From Trileptium ribeirensis (Eukaryota; Nematoda; Enoplea; Enoplida; Thoracostomopsidae): DNA of 64,000 bases. Below are positions 20,836 to 32,000 of the stretch, one piece after another. A model generated the notes under the pieces. That model was not told the DNA's origin. It did not search any database and saw nothing but the letters and a program-made list of their open reading frames with translations. A program made the position numbers and the translations under genes. The stretch covers positions 1 through 64,000 of the forward strand of contig JASANE010026881.1 in assembly GCA_030248225.1 (NCBI GenBank), read 5' to 3'. Position 1 is the stretch's first letter. Every line of letters starts with the position of its first letter.

Positions 20836-22480
20836 TAATTTAGCGAAGCGAAGCGTTTTTGTCGCAGGGAAAAATCGGCACCGTCTGTCCGTCCGTCGAA
20901 CTTCTAAATATCTTCTGGGTCTTTTTTGTTTGAAAGTCCTAATATCTTTGTGCCTGGCATAGTTTTTGTCAAAATTAGCTTAAATACTAATTACATAATT
21001 AGTTAAGCGTGTTAGAAGAATATTTTTAGGATTTTCAAGTAAAAAAATTGCTTATTTTTCAGTGAAATATTTTTAGGAGTTTCAAACAAAAATTGCTTAT
21101 TTTTCAGTGAATTATTACTATAAAGCTATTAATTTGGAACTTATGCTACATCTCGCCATGCTGATTATGAATGTTGTTCATTACTAGTCGTTTTATTACT
21201 AAGTATATATTAATCCCGGTGATGGCTTCCCCTTTGGCGGAAATAACATCTTCACCGACGGCACCTATGCAGATGACATCGTTCTCGCCTGTCAGACAAC
21301 CGCACAAGTACAGGAATTTCTGCATAGACTCAACCACAACGGACCTCGTGTCGGCCTCAAAATAAATGAATCGAAAACTAAAATCATGACCTGTTGTATC
21401 CCAGACCTCGACAAGCTGTACAGCTTAATGGCAACGAAATTGAATTCGTGGATGAATTCCTCTACCCTGGTAGTCTCTTCACTGGTTCGGGAAATTGCGA
21501 CAATGAAGTGGTGAGCCGCGCTTCCTTCTGTGGCTTACAACGCATCTGGTCTTCCGACGCAATAACGCTAGACACAAAAGTGAATCTATGCAACGCTGCT
21601 GTTCGACCCGTGCTTCTGTACGCCAGCGAGACCTGGACTTCAAAAGTCGCTAATACAACGCAGCTGGAGACCTTCGAAAATTACTGCCGTCGCCGAATCC
21701 TTGGAGTAACCAAGCTCAACCACGTCCGAACGGATGCCATCAAAGACATAGTTGGCCATCGAAAAGGTGTGGACACTATTGTCAAGGAAAGGCGTTTAAA
21801 ACTATTGGGCCATGTTCTGAGGATGAACACCACGCGGCTGCCAAACCGACTGCTGATCACCGCCCCACCGGATAACTGGCACCGCCCCAGAGGTCGCTCA
21901 TTTCTAACATGGAAGCGTCAAGTGGCAACGGATGTGGAGTTCGCATCTCGACACATTCCCCACAAACAATGGCGAATAAACCCGTTCCCTCAAATGGTGC
22001 TTCAAGCACAGGATCGATGTGTGTGGCGAGAGCTGGTTCACGGCAGGGCCCCCTGGATTGCCCGGGGCAGGTGAATCAGGTGAATATATTAATTAATTAC
22101 GTAATTTTTGAAAATTTTCAAAGTACTCAGAAATGAAAAAATTCGATACGGGGGTTTTCTGTGTTGCTGATCACGGGTATGACATTTATGAAGCTCTAAA
22201 ATTGGCCGTATATGCTAATTAGTTAATTAACTAATTAGCTAATTAATTAATTTCATGTATATATATCTTAAAATCACCTCAAAATTGCTTATTTTGGGGC
22301 TCACAGGTTTTCGGTGTCATCGATCATGAATATGTGACTTTTAAAGGTCTATGATTTTATCATGGGTGCTAATTAGTTCATATTACTAATTAACTACTTT
22401 TAAGCTAGATAGCTTTTGTAGGATGGATTTGACATCAATTGTTATAAATTTATTAAATATTTAGCTAAAGATATGTATAT
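20836..22480 (+). mobile_element. Interspersed repeat (GCGAAGCG family), copy C, with a LINE inserted
   Basis: Begins with agcgaagcgaagcgttttt, then atcggcaccgtctgtccgtc. It is collinear with 34341-35105 over its outer parts: tgctgattatgaat near 21158 and 34639, gaaaattttcaaagt near 22110 and 34736, gtggatttgacatc-like near 22431 and 35020. In copy C the two halves are separated by LINE RT sequence (about 21205-22075) that copy D lacks. The repeat is very AT-rich, with many attagttaatta words. No transposase is seen, so the class is unknown. Confidence 0.6.
21215..22075 (+). pseudogene. LINE reverse transcriptase fragment (RTE-like), inserted in a repeat
   Basis: First frame: GTYADDIVLACQTTAQVQEF (about 21260-21320) with the YADD catalytic box, then GLKINESKTKIMTC. 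After a frame change at about 21410, one open frame of 226 codons (21394-22074) reads LNGNEIEFVDEFLYPGS, VNLCNAAVRPVLLYASETWT, FENYCRRRILGVTKLNHVRT and KERRLKLLGHVLRMNTTRLP. These are the palm and thumb parts of a non-LTR reverse transcriptase, resembling RTE-type elements. The 5' part (endonuclease) is missing. It sits between two halves of the copy C repeat, so it inserted there. Confidence 0.8.
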
Positions 22481-22488
22481 ATACATAA

Positions 22489-23645
22489 CAGGGAGTAACC
22501 GGAATTCCGGTTCCGGCGAAAATCGTGTTCCGGTTGCGGTTCCGGCAAAGGGCAAAAACCATACCGGAACCGGAATTCCGGTTTAAAAATTTTGTTTGAA
22601 ATTTTCCACGTTTTTTGCTTCATCCTGTAATCCCAACATATGTAATATATTATACAATGATCAAGCTCCGATACAACCAAGCAAAAGAAAAGATTAACTA
22701 ACCAATTTGCCCTGTACAACTTACGTAGGGCACATAATTTGAGCAGGAATTTTTCATAATAACCTGCAGGAGTTTGTTAAATCAAAGCCAGGTCGATGCT
22801 TGTAGCAGCTATTTTACACATCCAGAAGTCTGTGGGATACGTTTGAATTAAACCGGTCCAACTCGGTAACAGGGTATGGCTTACGCAGAAGTACTTAGGG
22901 TATGCTTGGCTAACATAAATTGCGTCAGGCACCCGCCAGTGCGCTTGTAAACTTGGTAAATCAGTTTAACTTGAAGTAAACTAACGTTATCTGCAACGCA
23001 GCTAGAAACTGCTTTCTTGGCAATGAACTGTATTTATTGAAACTGTGCGAGCAACATCACAGTGTGTCTCATTTATAGCATTCTGATTAGAAAGTTATCA
23101 TCATTATGATCTAACTGATGGGCACTGTTTGGCCAACGCTGGCCTAAACAGTGTCTCTGACCACTGATCATAAAATTACCTTCTATCTATTATTTTCTCT
23201 TAGAATCGTATAAACCAATAATTTTAAGTTTCCTACAGAAGAACATGCAACAAACGTATGTGTAGTAAAGTGAGGCGACTGGAGACAGAGCGAAATTGTG
23301 TATTCTACGCTCCAAGCTTTGTAAGCATATTCGATTTGACGCAGTATATGTAATGGTGTGTAGCGGAAGGCATTTTTGATCTGGGTGTCCAAAAATCGAC
23401 ATATTTGATCGATAAATAAACATTATTAGCTTCCTCAGTCTTTAAAGTTTTAGAAGGGCAATAATACCATCGCAATACATTAAGTTTAATGTAAAAGTTG
23501 TTTTTAATGCATTTTAAATCCACTATACCTTCATTTCTTCCGTCATCTGTTTTACTATATATAAATTTCGAAGACCAGGTTCCGGTTCCGGATCCGGTTT
23601 AAATGGACGGTTCCGGTTGCTGGTTCCGGTTCCGGTTATTCCCTG
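22489..23645 (+). mobile_element. hAT-type non-autonomous element (hAT-N), copy 2
   Basis: Same element as 10553-11731. Ends CAGGGAGTAACCGG and CCGGTTATTCCCTG are flanked by a perfect 8-bp duplication atacataa (22481-22488 and 23646-23653). Length is 1157 bp. It has no coding frame of its own, and short frames on both strands are shared between copies but show no family. It is inserted at the right edge of the AT-rich repeat copy C. Confidence 0.93.
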
Positions 23646-23653
23646 ATACATAA

Positions 23654-24849
23654 ATAATCACAATCAATAATCATAAGTATTCAAATATTTTGCCTATTGC
23701 TCCAGTGACTTTATGTAATTTATTATGTTTATTAGTAATAATGTATGTATACGTCATAATGAGAAACCTATCAAATTATGCCTATTTTAGTGTATATAGC
23801 ACTGAAGGGCAACAATTAAGGTTTTTTGACTTCCATATTTTTGGCATTGACATATTTTTTGCCCCCGTGATAAATTCTATTTTTACCTGTTCATAAAAGA
23901 ACTTGGCGGTGGAGTGCTGAGCCGGGAAAACCAAAAAGTACCAACGAGCTTGCAGTGGGGGCCCGAAATATCTAGGACCCTCCCCTTTTCGTTAGTAGGC
24001 CACTTATAATTATGTATCTGAAACAACCCAGTAAGGTGATTTGCTGTATATGCTTCACATTCGAATTAGTCTTGCAGATTAATATTAATGCTTGGTCGAT
24101 ATTGAAAAATACCGATATTAGAATGCCGATACCAATATTCATTAAAGTGGTTTGTGTATATAAATACTTATATTCTTGTATGAACTGCACGTTGAAATAT
24201 AAGCTGAATATTTATACTATACACTGTGCAACATGTATTGTACGATATATACATATACATACTTTAAGGGCTATTCTGCATTGGTTCGGTCATATCGGCG
24301 CTGCGCATTGTACCTCGATGTCCAGCAGGGCAGTATATATGCGTACTCCGGTAGCAGCCATTGGGACACGTACATTTTCCATCCAGCATAGGTACCAAAT
24401 CTTTTAGTAGAACTGCCTAGGATTGTATTCAAATTATTCAAAGAACGCACCAGTAATATAAATTTTGAAAGGCATATTATTGGGCACACTGGTCAGTAGT
24501 TTTGCTGCATCCACTGTCTCACATAACTGTTAAACCGTTTTCCAAAGATTTTTGTTGGAATTGATGTGAACTGGAAACTTGACCTATTTACTAAGTCAGG
24601 TTGGTCTACCGACTCAGTTGAGGTAAATTTGACTCAGTATTTTGCAATGTGCTGTCAATGAGAACGAAACCCTAATAAATGGTTTGCTTTACGTCTTGAG
24701 CGATATAGTCTTCGCTACAACAATTTACTGCTTGAGATGCGCTGGAGGTCACTTCCGGTGTTTGTTTGGAAACTGATTTTGATATGGTTAAATTATTGTC
24801 AGAATTATGTTGTTCAACAGACGGCATCAGTCATTGTAAAAATTTAATT
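23654..24849. other. No recognised gene
   Basis: AT-rich, with short frames on both strands (for example 24012-24407 +) that show no family features. At about 23905-23995 there is a G+C-richer patch of unknown nature. Confidence 0.4.
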
Positions 24850-25017
24850 CTGAGTTTCAGGAAATAACCGGAACCAGTAACAGAAAATGTCCGTTTGAAC
24901 CAGAACAGCAACCTGGTCTTCGAAATTTATATAGTTTAGTAAAATATGAAGGAAGTAAATGTACTATGGATTTAAATTTATTAATAAATCTTATTGGTAA
25001 TCGGTCACGGTTACTGT

Positions 25018-27480
25018 TATTACTGGACAGAGGTGGAAGGGAAGATGGGTGTTGTTGAAATAGGATCGTGCTTATTGCGATTTTTGAAGTCATTTACCAG
25101 CTCTGTACCGAACAAATTTGTAATCAATACATCGTGGCTGCAACGCTATGGGGACTTGGAACTCAACTTGGAATTGATCCAGATCACCAATTCTACGAAC
25201 GTGGACATTCGTCTGGGCTACGACACACTTTCATGTATTGAAGATGTTTCTCGAGATGGCGAAATAAATGTTCCAACCGAATGGATCAGTGTGCTCATAT
25301 TATCTAGGCCTTCAAACAAATTCGTCGTTGAGCAGTTGCGCTGTCCCGATTTCTACGATTTCAAACTACTCGCAAAACAGCTTTTTGCGGGACAGCTACC
25401 GACAATACCTTCGCTTACAATAAAACACTTCCGATATGCCGCCGGTAAACGTAACACCACTTATCACAGTACTGGCTACGACGAAAACTCCACTGAGTAT
25501 ACAGCGTCTACACAAATGACACGAGGATCGCAAACATATCAACTGCGACCTGCTTATTGCCAACGATTTGCAATTAGCGATGTGAAAAAGATTTAATGTC
25601 ATTATGCCGCTCTCATACGATTCAAGAAGAGCATTGGCGTTATTACGAGAATCTGTCGACGAATAGCAACGCTCATAATCGAATTCCATTCAATGAATCA
25701 TTCGAATTCAGTGGCTATTACAATGATGAAGTTAGTGACGACGAAGACCAACAGCGAACGTGCTCACGATAATTGGACTTATGACTAATGAGTTTTCTGT
25801 ATAGATCATTTCTATGGCTAACTAGTTTGGCTTTCTTCACACTGGCCTGTACACAGTAGGGGGGTGGGGGACCCCCCTTTCCAAATCCCCCCATGTTCGT
25901 GAGATTTTCCCCATGCCCGTCCCCCCTCACTCTGCCAAAACCCCCCATGTTCAACTAATTCCAAAAATTTTTTATGTCAGAAAATTTATGTTCTTTGTTT
26001 GCAAATTGTTTTTTAAACGTTAATTACCACTATTTATAATGCTAAAATATTGTTTTTTAGCTTGAAAGTACGTTCACAGCAGTAAAAATGCATGAAAATT
26101 GTATTTTTAAGCAAAATTTATCCCCCCACTTTGAAATTTCCCCCGAGAATGAACATGGGGCCCCCCGAAGTTCCCCCCCCCCACTTTTCGGAGGGCTGTG
26201 GACAGGCCAGTCAAATATGGTATTATCTGGAAGTAAAAAGGTCTTATTGACTCAGGTAGTGCAGTGCTATGTCTCAGCCGTCGTTAAAATGGAGTTAAGA
26301 TCACAGACTTACATAACGAAAAATTTCACGTCGAATGGTCCACATCACAATGGCATAAGTTCATTTTTGGGAAAAATAGCAAGATGGCAAAGGGCGCAAT
26401 TGACTTACGACTTTTTGCCTTTGATATCTGCATCCGTACTTTATGAACAAGGACTATATTAATTGAAACAATTCAAAATGTAGCAAGGAGGTGTACACAC
26501 GTACTTTGCGAGAGTGGAACATCAGATTTACTGTACCGGGAAATGAAGAGCGTGAGCTGTGCACGATTCATAAACACTTCATCCAGCATGACGAAGATCT
26601 TGATGCAGCCGCCTGCGAGCTCTGCATCGAAACCCATGAGCACAGTGCACGGAGCTCATCGTCCAGAGCTCATTACAAAGGCGATGAAAGCATCGCTTAT
26701 GACATGGATAATATAATTGTGTCCGCTGACCTTCAAAAGATTCTCCGCGGCGTTAAAGCTTGTCTTTTCACAAAGCGGGTCAAGGTATTCAACGAGTTAT
26801 TTGCCTTGCTTGGGACACAGAATTGTTAACATATCAACTCGACCGCCGTTATGTGGCATGAGGGCACGACCGGGCGCAAAGCGTCCGATATATATCGCAG
26901 TGCCTTCTGCAAATTAATGTCGTACAATGCCGCAGCGACCACCATCACAATTGGGCCCTACAACTACTCTTCACAGAATAAGAATTGGCGGCTATTAAAC
27001 ACGATGGTAATTGCTGTAATTCCCATGTCCTACAAACCAAATCCGTCACCATCAAGTTTCTTGAACCCTGACACACGTTCATGTCCGCAGACTCAATCCA
27101 TGCTGCTGTGGAGAAGACAATCCGCAACAAAAACATCGAAAACTTTGCACAATTCGACACGAATATTGCCATAACTCTCGAAGATGGTGCTCTTGTTCTG
27201 GATGAGATGAAAGCCGAGGAAGTGTTCCTCTGGTCTGACATCATCTCACGACGTGAACTTCGTCGCCAGGTTAATTGTCCTGTTATTCGCGACACCTGCG
27301 TAGAGCAGTTCCCATCTGCTACAAACAGTTTTTGTTAGCGGAACTTTGCCGAAGTCTTCGAGAGTAGTGCTGTCAACGTTGGGTCTGTCATCACGCAGCT
27401 ACCGCCGGCCATCGAACGACGGCTTGGTGTGCCGCAGTCTCGCAAAGACCGTATCTGTAACACTCTCCTCCAAATGATGA
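25018..27480 (+). pseudogene. DUF7869-like protein, broken
   Basis: Upstream part (25018-25596): a 200-codon frame with FVINTSWLQRYGDLELNLEL and CPDFYDFKLLAKQLF, continued after a frame change as SLCRSHTIQEEHWRYYENLS (about 25600-25660) and an acidic end. After the MITE: EWNIRFTVPGNEERELCTIH and CELCIETHEH (26508-26643), SADLQKILRGV, VMWHEGTTGRKASDIYRSAF (26849-26908), SSQNKNW (near 26970), MSADSIHAAVEKTI (27081-27122). I recall this arrangement, with a QNKNW-type and an MSADS-type motif, from DUF7869 proteins of invertebrates, whose core looks like a DDE-type nuclease fold. That family call is from memory. At least five frame breaks make it nonfunctional. Confidence 0.6.
25841..26210 (+). 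mobile_element. MITE with 5-bp target duplication, copy 1
   Basis: 370 bp bounded by inverted ends CTGGCCTGT(A/C)CACAG and CTGTGGACAGGCCAG. Flanks tcaca (25836-25840) and tcaaa (26211-26215) suggest a 5-bp duplication with one change. The internal layout is mirror-like: G/C homopolymer runs near both ends (ggggggaccccc, ccccccgaagttccccccccc) and an AT-rich centre. It is noncoding. The same element occurs at 40177-41808 and 52101-52468. Confidence 0.85.
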
Positions 27481-28933
27481 CGCCAGCTGATGCTCCTGAC
27501 TATAAACCAGGAACTGTTTGTGTTTTTTCTTTATGTAAGAGAAAATTTTTAATTTTGTCAGGAGCATACGTTTGGACTTACGTCCTTTGGTTTTTGATGT
27601 TTCAATAAATTAAGGCAGATGGATGTAACTCCAAAAATGTTGGACTTCCGTCTTTTTACCATATTTTTTGACATGTCGGCTCAGAGGTAAAAGGACTTAA
27701 GTCCACATAGCCCGTCAAAATGGTAGCTATCATTTGCCAAAAGGTGATATCAAAATGTTACTATTGCGCTAGATGCAGTATAAATAGTAACTTTATAATC
27801 ACGTGGTAAATGAAAGTTATGCATCTCATGTATATATTAGGATGACTAGGAAATCAAACGTGATTTTCTTAAAATAACCTTGGGTGGACTTATGCCCTTT
27901 TGGTTTGGGAGGTCGAACTTTACATAATTTATGTTAGATCTTTTTTGATTCCGCATGTCACAAAAATATTAATCGTCGTTTTTCGAAAATGCCCGTCCCC
28001 GAGTTAGAACCCTTGTCGTTGTTACAGACGAAAAAAAATTACATTAAAATTAATGTACTGCGATGATTTTAATGTCTCTTTGGGTGTATAAAAGTTCTGA
28101 GGTAGCTAATAATGTTAATTTATCGATAAACATGCCGTGTATTCGGGTTTCGGTCCGCCGGCGCAAAAATGTCTTTCACTGTACAGTTTTGCGTGAACAA
28201 TGCCACATTTAATGGTCTTGTTGAAAGGTGTTGAGATTAGGTCAGACAATTTCGCTCTGCCTTTTGTCGCCTCCCTGTACTAGACAGATTTAATCCTTGT
28301 TATTCTGTAGAGAACATGAAATTATTGGTTTATCCGGTTCTAAGATATGTGAAGGTATGCTGTAATTTTCTGAACCGAATGCTAATTGAGACGAACTATG
28401 TGCAAGTTCAAAAAATACAGTTCATTGCCAATAAGGCAGTTTCTGGTGCTGCATTATTCAAGTTCGAAAATTACGGCTTCATTACTATAACGAATGCATA
28501 CTCTGTTATGCACATTAACTTGGACCGACTCGATTACATCCGCAAATCTTTCAGTGGGTAAAATAGCTGATAGAAGCATCCACCTGGTTTTGTTTTGTTA
28601 GCATATGCTGCATATGAATAATTCCTACAGGGTCAAGATGACAAACTTGTACTAAATTTATTTGTCCTATTTAGTATTACAGGGCAGTTTGTTGTTTTAA
28701 TATTTTCTTTTGTGTGGTTGTTTTGGAACTTGATTATTTTGTATATATAACGTATTATTAGACCCAAGTGGAAGCAAAAAAACGTGAATAATTTTAAACA
28801 AAATTTCTAAACCGGTACGTTTTTTGGGTTTAGAACTCGATATTCTCCAGGACCGGAGTTCCGGTTACTCACTGCTAATTTTGGATTATAGCTGTGAATG
28901 CTTGCTGAGGTCTGTGCAAGTTCTACTATTTAG

Positions 28934-29000
28934 GCTGTTGCACAGCTTTGAAAATGTTCAGAAAGTGAATCAGCAGCTTGAAGACCGTTTGCTGACAGTT
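28934..29000 (+). CDS. TJAP1/BEGAIN-like exon A (first found)
   Basis: Acceptor ctactatttag before 28934 and donor gtt|gtaagt after 29000. It encodes LLHSFENVQKVNQQLEDRLL then TV. An alternative acceptor, gcacag before 28946, gives the same phase. The block NQQLEDRLL is the family signature (NQELEDKL in relatives). Confidence 0.75.
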
Positions 29001-32000
29001 GTAAGTTAACTTAGTAGCGTTTCCTTGTTTTTTGTTAATGTTCCAATTTACCAAATTCCTGTTACGTATTGTGCGGTCGTTAAACATTCTTTGTTGAAAT
29101 GTTTCTTTAGAAATTTCAGAGCTAAAAGTTCAAATTTCATTTTCAGCGAACAACTAAATTTGTCGTATATTCTGCAAGACCTTAGTCACAGAGGCATTTG
29201 GTCTAAAATGAGTTAGTGCTTCTGTATGGCCTCTTTTGTGTAATAATATTTAGAAAAAATAACCCAGAGATATGTAGTACAACTTGCAAACTTGACTGCT
29301 AAACGTCATCACTGTTACTATAGTATTAGTAGATTAAATTAATTTGCCATATAATTAAGAGTATGCATTATTAGTGGGCGATAAATAATGACTGTCGCTC
29401 GGTCAAAAGAAATTCGTTCTAAAAATAGAATTTTATTGTTTTAATGCATTCGAAATCTCAAGCGAGCCACTCGGTGCAAACCGTTTGCCCGGAATGCGGC
29501 AGTCATTTCTGGCGAGTGCTGTATAGTCTTGGTTGTAGGATTGCGTCTAATTGTTACAAGTTAGGTCATTTCTGAACATTATGAGCGCAAAAGTAATTAA
29601 ATTCAATTGAGAACAGTAATTTTTTAAAAATGGTGTTATGATTTTATATTTTAATTTGTAGTTACTCAACATTTCCCTGAATGTATATAATGTGTCTTGT
29701 ACTGTTTGTAATGTTTATATAGGTTGAGAAAACAGAATCAGACAAACTGTGCCTTAGTCAAGAAATGGACTCACTAAATCATCGTGTTCAAACTGCTCAG
29801 CAGCAAATTTTGCGCCTTGAGCAGGAAAATGTGAGTGTCACACTATTATTAGTCACCGGTGCTTATTCGTAAAAATCGTTAATCTTATCACTAGGTTCTG
29901 TTGCGCAATATCCATTGATGAACAAAGATTTTTAGTGATTATTGATAACTAAGAAATTGTTGCTTGAACAGGGGAACGTCAGTGGTAAATATACTAATAC
30001 AAATTGTTGAACGGCAGTCATACGCAGGTATTGTTGCTTTATTCGTTAAGTATTGTTGCGTTGTATCCATTGATATTAATGGCTTTAGTGATATTTGATA
30101 ACTAAGAAATTAAAGATTAAATTAATGATATGCTAATAATAATTATTATTGTTGAACGGCAGTTAGACTTTTGTCTGTCATTACCAAATATTGCAGCTTA
30201 ATATTTGTTGATGGTTTTAGTGATGACTAAGACATTGAACAGTATAATGAGCGTGATATTCTAATAATTATTATTGAACGGCAGTTGGATTTTTTGTCTT
30301 TTATCGCTAAATATTGAAGCTTTTATATGTGTTGATGGTAATGGTTTTCGAATAGTGATAACTAATAAATTAAACAGAAAAAAATGCAAGTGATATGCTA
30401 ATAATTATTGCTGAAAGGGAGTTAGATATTTTTTGGTATTTTAATATTGCAGCATAATATCTTGTTATTAATAATTAATAATATTTTTAGAAATAACAAG
30501 GAAGTATGGAGTTATTTCTTGTTTGCAGAATATACTACCGGTGTTGTGGCAGCTCAAATAACCACTGAGTTATTAATATTACTCCGCATTCTACTTCATC
30601 CTACTGCTTAGGAAGAAATAGCATGAGCCCATTACTGTTTTTAGTATGGCATTTTCAAACTTAGCTTCGTCCTTCAAATTTAACAATAACTTCTATTCAT
30701 GCAAGCAAAACTCTGGAGGCATTGTGTTGACGTATCATGCATGCAACGTATTGTTTCGGCATACACTGAATTTGATGTTTTGATAGGATCCAAATAGCAG
30801 GTATGTAAATTTGTTTTGTCGTCTGGCTCGGTAAACGGCGATACATTATCGATGATAATGGAAGGGTTAGAAACGGTGCCTTTGTGCCTACCACCAAGTG
30901 TGCATAATAAAAATTTGTATAAGATCGATAATCTGTAACCTGGTTATACTCACCTGCTTTACAAAATTGTTTATAAAACTGACTATCTTTAAGTAAATCG
31001 AGAAAATCGGTTATCTTTATGTAACATTTTAAGTAAAAGTATTTAATCATATTAATGGCCACGCGCTCATTGCATTTGACCCATTCATATATGTTTTATC
31101 AGATCCTAATCGGATGATCCGATCGGAAAACTACAGAAACATACACAAAGAACATTATAGGCGCAAAATTTGGTCGTATTGGATCGGATATATCGCAGAC
31201 ACAAGTCGAAATGGATCGGACGCAATGTGAGCACGCCTAAGTCTTAATTCAGCGATTGAAGTCTGGATATTTTTCAGAAGTTTACCACTGCAGATTTGTG
31301 TATTTCAAATTTCACAGTGGATTTTTGTGTAAAACTGTGTTTTGTAGCACAAACTGTTACAAGAATACCATTTCAATTTTTGTATGTTACATACACCCTA
31401 AAATATGCATATCCGCGGCTATATACCCAATAACAACTAGTTGTCGGAGACCCGTAGGTACGATAGGCTAAAGGGGGGCGCACGGACCCCCTGCTCCAAC
31501 TCCAGCCCTTCTCCTGCTGCGATAAGAAAGAACTGTTACATTATTACATACAGTCCATCCCTAACATTGCAACTTCTCCAGTGCCTCTTCGGCTACAGGG
31601 CTATTCATAACGCACCACCGTGCCTCTCATCTTTACTACATTTCTTCGAAACAATTTTCAACTTAATGTTATAAACTTCTAACATTTGGAATTAATAAAT
31701 ATAGCGTTTATTTTTTTAAGTAGACTCAATGACAAACAAAAATACAGATTAAAAATTGAATTTATTTAAGGAAAGGTACAAAAATGACTGCATACAAGCG
31801 GTTCATTTGCTTCGCTGTCAGCCGTCAATGTATGTCGCTCAAAAACTTCACGAGGTGAGTATGTTGCATGCGTTTGAGATATGTTCGGATCTAAAAGTTT
31901 TCTACAGTAAGGCAGCAAAAATACACGTCGTGAATTTATAAATTTGTTGTTCAAGCGCTTGGGGTTCTTTTAAAAATTTATTTAGGGTTTCCCCAGAACC

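Larger units (their letters stand above)
24986..28030 (+). mobile_element. Decayed DUF7869-like element nested in hAT-N copy 4
   Basis: This DNA interrupts the old hAT-N copy and holds the coding remnants described at 25018-27480. I could not find its terminal repeats. The right 500 bp are noncoding, with ggacttaagtcc and ggacttacgtcc palindromes (27695 and 27576). A 370-bp MITE is inserted in it at 25841. Confidence 0.6.
24858..28874 (-). mobile_element. Old hAT-N copy 4, opened by a nested insertion
   Basis: The left edge, caggaaataaccggaacca at 24858, and following sequence to about 24985 match the reverse complement of the right end of hAT-N (cctggtcttcgaaatttatat at 24911). The match resumes at about 28030 (attacattaaa(a/c)ttaatg, gtagctaataatgtt(a/t)atttatcgat, acagttcattgccaa, aaattattggtttat) and ends ccggttactcactg at 28874. 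Flanks ctgagttt (24850-24857) and ctaatttt (28875-28882) agree at 6 of 8 positions, a decayed 8-bp duplication. So one minus-strand hAT-N copy was split by about 3 kb of later DNA. It is clearly older than copies 1-3. Confidence 0.8.

Noticed and set aside
22489..23645. Short ORFs on both strands within hAT-N copies as transposase genes
   Set aside because: They are 60-130 codons, differ by frame breaks between copies, and lack any hAT transposase motif.
29865..30475. CRISPR-like array
   Set aside because: Units vary in length and sequence with no constant repeat and spacer; it is a degenerate intronic tandem repeat in a eukaryote.
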